A model generated the notes under the pieces. The model was not told the DNA's origin, did not search any database, and worked only from the letters and a program-made list of their open reading frames with translations. Positions 14,301-21,308 of a DNA stretch of 21,308 nt are shown piece after piece. How positions within the stretch are numbered: position 1 is the stretch's first letter; each line of letters begins with the position of its first letter. A program made the position numbers and the translations under genes. The stretch is from Pelargonium cotyledonis (Eukaryota; Streptophyta; Magnoliopsida; Geraniales; Geraniaceae): assembly GCA_036897625.1 (NCBI GenBank), contig JAYMTA010001190.1, positions 1 through 21,308 of the forward strand, read 5' to 3'.

Positions 14301-17300
14301 GGCAATGTTACCCGAGTTTCAAGAGGGGGATGCAAAAGCACTTGTTGCATATTTGAATGTTCTTCGAAAGGTTTAGATATAGTTTGATAATGTTTCTACC
14401 TTAAAATATCTTCTTCAATTCAAAGTTTGTTTACTGGATTTGATTATCATTCGTGTAGGAAGTTTTCCTTCATGTGTATAACTAGTTTTCAATCTTGGTT
14501 GGCCATTCCTGCAGGTTGTTGAAAATGGGAATCCTGTTGAAAGGAAAAACTGGTTTCCTGATATTGAACCATTATTCAAGCTCCTTAGTTACGAAAATGT
14601 CCCTCCTTATCTGAAGGTAGATGACTGTGATACAATACAACATTTGGGGATCTTGTTATGATGGTTAGAAACTCTCATGAATTTCTTTTCTTTTTTTTAA
14701 TCAATCAAATTGCATGCTTTCTCAGGGTGCTTTGCGGAATTCAATAGCTTCTTTCATTCACGTGTCTCCAGTATTTAAAGATACTATTTGGAGCTATCTT
14801 GAGCAGTATGATCTACCAGTTGTTGTTGAGTCTAATGTCAGGGACAGTGCCCAACCTATGGCAACACAGGTTAGGTTATGAAGTGGTATCTTATTTTGCT
14901 TGGTTTTTCCTTGTCGTTCTATCCAGTCATCATTTTTCTGTTCCTTCCCAAGTAGATGTCACGTATGTGTATTACATGCCCACTGTCATAGACTTACATT
15001 CTATTATGGCATGCCAAAGTTTCTTATCCAGATGCGAATTAGCTTCCTCTGGTACATGTGATGAATATCAGTTCAGCTTGTAGACCCCTAAACAGTTCTA
15101 AAAAGTAAACAATATGTTGAGTTGGAGTATAAATTTATAACTAGGACTAGGATGTGCATGCATCACATTCAAAACTTTTCTTCAAACCAGAGAAGGTCAA
15201 TTGGTCAACTTGATTTTTAAATAAGATATCATTATCTTAAACACAAATGGTGGAACTTTCAAAAAAAAAAAAAAAAACACAAATAATGAAACTTTTAGCA
15301 TTCTTCCGATAAAGCAAAGAGATGATATACGAAATAAAGCAAAGAGGTACAAACTGGACTTTATCCGGCTTTCTTATTTTATAGCTGAAAGGAACTGTCA
15401 TATTAAATGATATATTTTGTTTTGGACGTGGAAACGGAATAAAGTAAAATAACGATGAGCTCCATGGCTGGTATTGGAGATAACACAAAGATACAGGGAA
15501 CTTATCTTTTGTATGAAATCTATAAGAGATAGAGAAGAAAATAAATTACGTAAATTAGAGCACATACTAGAACAAAAAATTAACATTAACCTATTTCTTA
15601 TCCTACAATCCTAATTCATTTGAGGTTTGATAGTCTGTGTAGTTGCAGCGCAAACTTCTGACATTAAATACTGAATTGAGAATCATATTGAAAAAGCCTG
15701 AATGAAATTGTTTGCAAAAATTCTGCTGTTTTTTTTTCCTGCTTTCTGGAAAGAGGAAGCAAAGATACCAAACAACATACCTTTATCTGCTGCTAGAGAA
15801 TCAAGTTGTTTATTGGATACTTCAATTATTTAGTTTTTATTTATTTTAAATATTATTAATATCATCTTATACTGTGATTTTGTTGTTTATTTTGACAGGT
15901 TTATGATATGCAGTTTGAGTTGAATGAAATAGAAAGCAGGAGAGAACAATATCCTTCAACTATCTCATTTCTTAACCTGTTAAATTCTCTTATTGCTGAA
16001 GAAAAAGATGTCAGTGATAGAGGGCTTAGGTACTTTGTCATTGATTTCTTTCTTGTTCTTTGAATGTTTTCAATCTTATCTCTGCATGCTCACTGTAATT
16101 CAAAGGGCTGTTTGGCAGATTCATTGGGATCTTTCGGTTCATATATGATCATGTGTTCGGGCCGTTTCCTCAAAGAGCTTATGCAGACCCTTGTGAGAAA
16201 TGGCAGTTGGTTGTTGCTTGTCTTCAACATTTTCACATGTGAGTGGGTCGTAACCTGGAACCTCCTCGTATAGTTTTGTGTGTTTCTAGTCTTGTACTTC
16301 TCTTACTTTTGGTTGTTACCTTTCATCTTTCTGTTGTCGTTGAGATTTCTTTCTGCTGTCATTGTTTAAATTTTTGAAGTCTTCATATGAGCGAACATTT
16401 GCATATCATGTGATATACTGTGTAGGATTCTAAACATGTACGAGATCAAAGATGAAGACATTGATAGTGTTCTTGACTGGTCGCAACTTTCAACATCAAC
16501 TCAAACATCTTCTCTCCAGATGCATGTTCCTGTACTGGAGTTGCTAAAAGTAGGTGTTTATTATTGCTGCTTGCTCACATTATATATGATTCTGTAATTC
16601 TTGTTTGTGTGCAGCATGTTCTCTCACACACAATGACTTGGTTTGAGTTTAGCTTTATATACTGTTATAATGATATTTAAGCTATGTTTTGAAGTTGACA
16701 CATATATTCGTTTGCTTAATATTTGTTTATTATTGTTATTCTCTTAATTCTGTTTTCGTTATGGCTAGGATTTTATGAGTGGAAAATCTGTGTTTCGGAA
16801 TATCATGGGTATTTTAATGCCTGGTGTCAACGCAATCATTACTGAGCGAACTAATGAAATTTATGGGCAACTTATGGAGAAGGCTGTGCTGCTTTCACTG
16901 GAAATTATAATACTTGTCTTGGAGAAGGATTTAGTTGTTTCTGATTATTGGCGCCCTTTGTACCAGGTAACCATTGTTGATTTAGCTTGGCTTCTTCATT
17001 TGTGCAGGTTCCCACAGTTTCCATCCTTGATATATATATTTTTTTGTTTATCCTTGTGCCTTCACCCTTCTCAAATGATTAAACCAAAGCTATGTGGGTT
17101 TTGGTTTGAAGACTGAAAGTAAATAATCGAGCATTGACATGCCTTTCTCAGATGATTATACCAAAGCTATGTGTGTTTTGGTTATAGAAAATGGAGGAAG
17201 ATGTTGAGCATATGTCTTGTCTTTCCGATCTTGTTGGGTTTTTTAGGATCAGTGTACTATTGTCAGTTTGTTGAGGGGTAGAGTTGTTTTTCTTGCATCT

Positions 17301-20300
17301 CTTTGTGCTGCTGCAACAGGATTATTCAGGGGCATATCCTGAATTGATATTGAAGGGGACTGGAAGGCAGTTTGTTGTAGCCTTACTTGGTGATTTTTTT
17401 GGGTGTGACTGCTGTCCTCGTATATATATTTCCTTTCAATGATTATTAATCAAATTTCATTATCTTAATTGAAAAATGTTCAAACCGAAGCAACATATTA
17501 GGGAGGATATGTACGTGGATTTTTAGTTAATTATCTTAAAACATGAAATCATGTGTGTTTTTATCAGTGTGTTTCTGTGAGGAGTCTTACTCAGGAATTT
17601 TTCACCATTAGGCAGACGGCAGACCATAATTTATAGTCTCTTATCTTCCTCTTTGCTAGAAAACTAGGCTTTCCCGTGTTTTATTATTATTTATATTTCA
17701 GATGGAATTGCAATGTCTTCATCATATATAATTTCAGTATGTCTTGGCTGGTAATTTGATACAAATTTTCATGGATCATTAATGATTACCCTTAAAGCCA
17801 AAATGTGATAATGTGAAATCTGATACCTAACTAAGCTTGAATTTTTCTTTAGACTCTCAAGTGACCCCAGAGCATGTTTTTGCAGTTATTAACTTGCCTA
17901 TTTCCAGTGTATAATATTGGGTTTTAGTTAAGGCCTAACTAACTGTTTATATATATATATGCCTTTATCAAATACAGTTTTCATACTTGCTTCTCACATG
18001 CAGCCTTTGGATGTCATTCTCTCTCAAGATCATAACCAAGTAGTAGCTTTGTTGGAGTTTGTCAGATATGATTTTCGACCACAAATTCAGCAATGCTCGA
18101 TCAAGATCATGAGTATTCTAAGGTACTTTTCTGCTTTCAATTTCTATACATATTATGATTTACATTTTTCCCCTGTATTTTTTTATTGAGTGGGTTTGTG
18201 TTTGGATAGATGCTTTGAGTTAGAATAATTGTGGCCTTGCCTAGGGTTAGTAGTATTTCAAATGAACTCATTTTAATTAATTTCTTTTGTATATTAGCTC
18301 TCGCATGGTTGGGCTTGTACAGTTGCTTCTAAAATCTAATGCTGCGAGTTGTTTAATTGATGATTATGCGGCATGTCTTGAGATACGATCAGAAGAGTGT
18401 CATTTTATAGAGAATCCCAACGATGATGTAGGCGTTCTCATTTTGCAGGTTAGTCCTTGTAGTTATGTCTTCCTCTTTTATGTTTTCCCTCTTCTATATT
18501 TGCTTTAAAACTGATATTCATTTTTAACTTCCCAGCTTCTAATTGACAATATTAGTCGGCCAGCTCCAAATGTTACACATTTACTACTGAAGTTTTATCT
18601 TGATGTACCCATTGAGCGAACAGTTCTACAACCAAAATTTCATTACAGGTTTTTTCCAATTTACCTGATTCATACCTAAACTAAAATCTATTTTTCTCAA
18701 TAGTTTCATGATCAGCATATTAAATCACCTGCAGCTGCTTAAAGGTTATTCTTGAAATCTTGGATAAGCTTTTAAAGCCAGATGTAAATGCGTTGCTTCA
18801 TGAATTTTCTTTTCAGGTTAGATACTACTTATCTGCTATTGTTCTTTTCTTTTGCGCGCGCACATACAGACTATGTTGGTTCTCTTATTAATTCTTGTAC
18901 TGTGCAATATGTCACTGTTTGTCTCATGCAGCTTCTTTACGAGTTATGTTCGGATCCACTAACATCTGGCCCTATAATGGATCTGTTGAGCAGTAAAAAG
19001 TATCAGTTCTTTGTAAAGGTGAATAATGTGCTGTAGTTGGCTATATTAATATCTTAAACTACATAATTCATGTGGAAGGGACTTATTACTTTATTTTATC
19101 ATTCTATTTTCAGTTAACAAATTCAATTCTCTTTATCATGGCAGCACCTAGATACGATTGGTATTGCTCCACTTCCTAAACGTAATAGCAATCAGGCACT
19201 CCGCATTAGTTCCCTTCATCAGGTTTGTTCCATAATCTTAATAATTTTTCCCTATCACATCATTCTCATACGCATTTCACTGGTTACAATTTTGAGGTCA
19301 GACCAACATGGCAAGGAATCTCTTCTTGCATGCATACCTACATCTGCGTGTTTATCCTTTTGAGTTAATGTGTTCTTCATTTGCTGGTAAACTGAGGACA
19401 CTTATAGAGGGTTCTTTATTTCATGCTTTACCTGGTTCAATTATTATAATATTTATCCACATATTCGAATTAGTTCTTGTAAGAACCTAATTCTTTCTGA
19501 AATTTGGAACCTTATTCTTTTTGTAGTTGGGATTTAGCTCTCTTCAGTGTAGGAGGCAGCATAAATTTTGTTGGATGATGCTGACTTGCTATAAGATATT
19601 GATGGAAACTTCATTGTTATAGCAAATGTCTACACTGTACACAATTTTCTGTACTTGAGCTAGTTTTACCAGAAAGCCTGCTATGTATCCATGTAGGATC
19701 ATATCTATTATATCCAATGCTGTCTGATTTAGGGGAAAAATAAAAGATTATATATAGCTTGTTACTTTCACTATAAAGAGTTTGCAGTATGTTTTACGTT
19801 GATGCTCTTTAGTGTGATGGAGCAAAAAGAAGTGTATTTTTTATTTATGGTGTTGCATTCTGCACTCAATGTTTTGAAACCCTTTCTCATATAGGGAGAA
19901 TTATGCTCAATGTATTCTATATCTTTGGGTTATCTATCTAATCTTGAAGTCTTTTGTTAGTTCTCTCAATTCTGGCATGGGATTATCCACCTAAGAAATA
20001 GTTTTCTATTTTGATGTACCCTTACTTTCTGTCATTTTACAAGTTAATTAATGATTCTGGAGGTTTCTTATTATTGGGTATATGATTAATACTCTTATTG
20101 CTTGGGTTTTTCCTTATACTTCCATAAGAGGGCATGGTTGCTGAAGCTTTTAGCATTGGAATTGCACGTTGGTGATATGAGTGTATCTACACATCGTGAG
20201 GCATCCCAAAGTGTTCTCTCACATCTTTTTGGGCAAGACATTCTTGAGTTTGGACCTGATCGTGTGTCTGATTCATTAACTCTTCAAAATAATGCTGGAC

Positions 20301-20332
20301 ATGCTAGAACCAGATCTATCAGTAAGAGTAAG
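8379..20332 (+). CDS. NUP205: Nuclear pore complex protein NUP205, N-terminal 1116 residues (26 exons; 3' part beyond window)
   Basis: Role: alpha-helical scaffold of the nuclear pore inner ring (Nup192/Nup205 family), at the nuclear envelope. Start: ATG 8379, giving MVSPKQLLSTIDSALLG, close to the N-terminus I recall for Arabidopsis NUP205. Exons: 8379-8519, 8868-8963, 10492-10566, 10666-10770, 10847-10957, 11053-11212, 11854-11939, 12123-12245, 12337-12564, 13054-13143, 13244-13399, 13967-14083, 14164-14370, 14515-14616, 14726-14869, 15899-16029, 16119-16238, 16426-16549, 16769-16966, 18004-18122, 18298-18448, 18536-18648, 18735-18816, 18932-19018, 19145-19222, 20129-20332. All introns are GT-AG and in phase, with no stops. 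Landmarks: ELNREEPAGLGGP (from 177), SGNDVLWTFVNFAGEDHTNF (from 463), EGDAKALVAYLNVL (from 549), REQYPSTISFLNL (from 662), LTSGPIMDLLSSKKYQFF (from 1003), ISSLHQRAWLLKLLALELH (from 1043). No signal peptide, FG repeats or membrane segment, as expected. Plant NUP205 is about 1840 residues, so roughly 40% lies past the window. The acceptor of exon 26 (ATAAG before AGG) is weak, but the phase and homology fit. Confidence 0.96.
10207..10320. repeat. Imperfect 62 bp tandem duplication in NUP205 intron 2
   Basis: CATTCAAGTTATATTTTAAAG at 10212 recurs as CATTCAGTTTATATTTCAAAG at 10274, and TTCTTGAATTGA ends both units (near 10245-10256 and 10309-10320). The units differ by substitutions and small indels. 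It lies in the longest intron fully inside the window (8964-10491, 1528 bp), which otherwise shows no coding DNA. That intron also has GTCCCTACAT (about 9611) and ATGTAGGGAC (about 9805), a 10 bp inverted repeat 190 bp apart. Confidence 0.7.
11427..11492. repeat. Imperfect inverted repeat in NUP205 intron 6
   Basis: CATAACATAATGCATG (11427-11442) is mirrored by CACGCATCATGTTATG (11477-11492), pairing at 14 of 16 positions across a 34 nt loop. The intron (11213-11853) has no other feature. It could be a chance hairpin or a small MITE remnant. Confidence 0.45.
15241..15300. repeat. 17-base A-run with flanking direct repeats in NUP205 intron 15
   Basis: An unbroken run of 17 A (15261-15277) separates ACACAAATGGTGGAACTTTC from ACACAAATAATGAAACTTTT, an imperfect duplication. 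A poly-A tail with flanking repeats is what retroposition leaves, but slippage could also make it. The rest of this 1029 bp intron (14870-15898) has only small shadow ORFs. Confidence 0.5.
17065..17186. repeat. Imperfect 76 bp tandem duplication in NUP205 intron 19
   Basis: CTTCTCAAATGATTAAACC followed by AAAGCTATGTGGGTTTTGGTT (about 17067-17106) recurs as TTTCTCAGATGATTATACC and AAAGCTATGTGTGTTTTGGTT (about 17144-17183), an offset of about 76-77 bp. The intron is 16967-18003. A TATATATATATA run lies at about 17948. No coding DNA is seen in the rest. Confidence 0.75.
19223..20128. other. NUP205 intron 25, nothing further recognised
   Basis: A 906 bp AT-rich intron between exons 25 and 26. 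The protein runs continuously from LHQ into RAWLLKLL across it, so no exon is missing. I see no repeat or element in it. Confidence 0.7.
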
Positions 20333-20929
20333 GTATACTTTGCTTTGATGGTTGCTTTTGATTCATTATTACATAAATGGTTGTGCGTTGGAATATTGTT
20401 TTAGTATTTTTGGGAATATTTGTTTGCTTATATGTTATTTGAAGATGACACCCTTGTTTTAAATTACACAGAGTTTCAACTGACACAAAAATTCCAAGTT
20501 GTGTGAATGTTCCAATATTTTGTTACTTAATGGCAGAAATCAATCATAATTTTTTAAGAGAAATGATAGGTTGGATGGGCCTCTTGGGTTATTCAAATTT
20601 TGTATGATGATTCATTAGCTTGTCATTGATTTTTTTATTTTTCACCTGCATGAGATATTAAATTATTTAAGTGATTGTCTATTGGTTTTTCCCTCTTTTA
20701 GACTTACATCATTCAATTTTCACTATATATATTGTCTCTACTCAAAAAGAATTTTATTTGATGGAATCTTTGAAATATGGAACGCTAGTGATCTATACGG
20801 AGCACACGCTATTATTGACCTAAAAACTAGATAGTATGTGATTCGGCATAAAAAATCGGTCAAGGGTTGAAGTCAAAATTGGAAGATAGGAATTGGGAAT
20901 TAGGGTTAGCAAACAGCAATTGGGGATTA
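20333..20929 (+). other. Start of NUP205 intron 26, AT-rich part
   Basis: The donor GTATAC follows the codon AAG at 20330-20332. The expected next protein segment (in Arabidopsis it continues with an ALALLEIL-like sequence) does not occur before the window end, so the intron is at least 976 bp. Base composition is ordinary up to about 20860 and then changes sharply. Confidence 0.75.
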
Positions 20930-21308
20930 GGGCTTGGGAGGCACGTGAGCCACGTGAGCCATGTGGACCCACCTAGGCACGTGGGGCGCATGGCCAGGAG
21001 GTGGGGTCCACCCGGCCTCACCCTCCCCTTCTCCCCTCTTGTGGCCGGCCCTAGGGAGGCATCAGACCCCTGGGCGCCACTTCCCTCTCTCCTGTTGGAA
21101 GATGGAAATTGCATCAAGGAGTTGGAGTAGAATAAGGAAAGTTCAAGATAAGGAAGGGAAGGGACTGCTTATCCCCCTCCGGACAGCATGCCCCCTCTAG
21201 GCAGCATGCCCTTCCAGGCAGCACTCCCATCCGGGGCCGCACCCCCTCTGGGCCTGACGCCCCTGGACAGACGCCACTCCCTCAGGGACCATCCATTCCC
21301 AGCCGGCG
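20930..21308. mobile_element. GC-rich block in NUP205 intron 26, probable insertion, left end only
   Basis: Composition changes from AT-rich intron to a G+C-rich block that runs off the window end. It contains three 9 bp units of the GCCACGTGA type at 20940-20966 and an inverted repeat GTGGACCCACCT (20963-20974) with AGGTGGGGTCCAC (20999-21011). From about 21175 it holds a degenerate array of GGCAGCATGCCC-like units 16-19 bp long. Overlapping ORFs on both strands are by-products of GC content. LTR or untranslated DNA of a large retrotransposon is the likeliest source, but no ends, PBS or coding domain are visible. Confidence 0.45.

Noticed and set aside
15237-15586. Minus-strand ORFs inside NUP205 intron 15
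   Set aside because: Phenylalanine- and serine-rich translations of AT-rich intron DNA with no motif; not genes.
20860-21200. Three overlapping 79-87 codon ORFs in the GC-rich block
   Set aside because: They occur on both strands with proline- and glycine-rich low-complexity translation, as GC-rich DNA lacking stop codons gives.

Overview
This window is plant nuclear DNA, almost certainly from a eudicot: genes are split by many GT-AG introns, non-coding DNA is AT-rich, and the two recognisable protein families are a plant NADP-dependent alkenal/double-bond reductase (DBR) and the plant inner-ring nucleoporin NUP205. The species cannot be fixed from the sequence. I found no bacterial, viral or RNA genes, no CRISPR array and no defence-type system.

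Layout. 1-2690 is AT-rich and gene-free, with a local ~240 bp tandem duplication at 1540-2035. 2747-2933 is a relic of a small LTR element of TRIM type: the end of an LTR followed directly by an initiator-tRNA-Met primer binding site. Next come two tandem DBR copies on the minus strand. Copy 2 (3861 down to 2993) keeps exons 1-3 in frame but lacks exons 4-5, and its homology to copy 1 stops about where the TRIM relic ends. Copy 1 (6578 down to 4317) is a complete five-exon gene for 346 residues. Comparing the copies shows what each gained or lost: a hAT-type MITE in intron 4 of copy 1, about 570 bp of extra intron 2 in copy 1, and upstream differences that include a TATA-like stretch present only in copy 1.

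7218-8000 is unassigned intergenic DNA between divergent genes. From 8379 to beyond the window end the plus strand carries NUP205. I could place 26 exons encoding the first 1116 residues, with every junction in phase. Its 5' region holds E2F-like, TGACG and telo-box motifs and a 7-codon upstream ORF. Long introns carry small tandem duplications. The last intron visible (from 20333) runs into a strikingly GC-rich block, about 20930-21308, with a hairpin and a degenerate minisatellite, probably an insertion.

The two genes do unrelated jobs: DBR is a soluble redox enzyme of reactive-carbonyl or phenylpropanoid metabolism, and NUP205 is a structural subunit of the nuclear pore. Their head-to-head arrangement, 1.8 kb apart, gives no clear sign of shared function. 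The most informative story is the decay of the tandem DBR copy next to transposon debris, not a new system.
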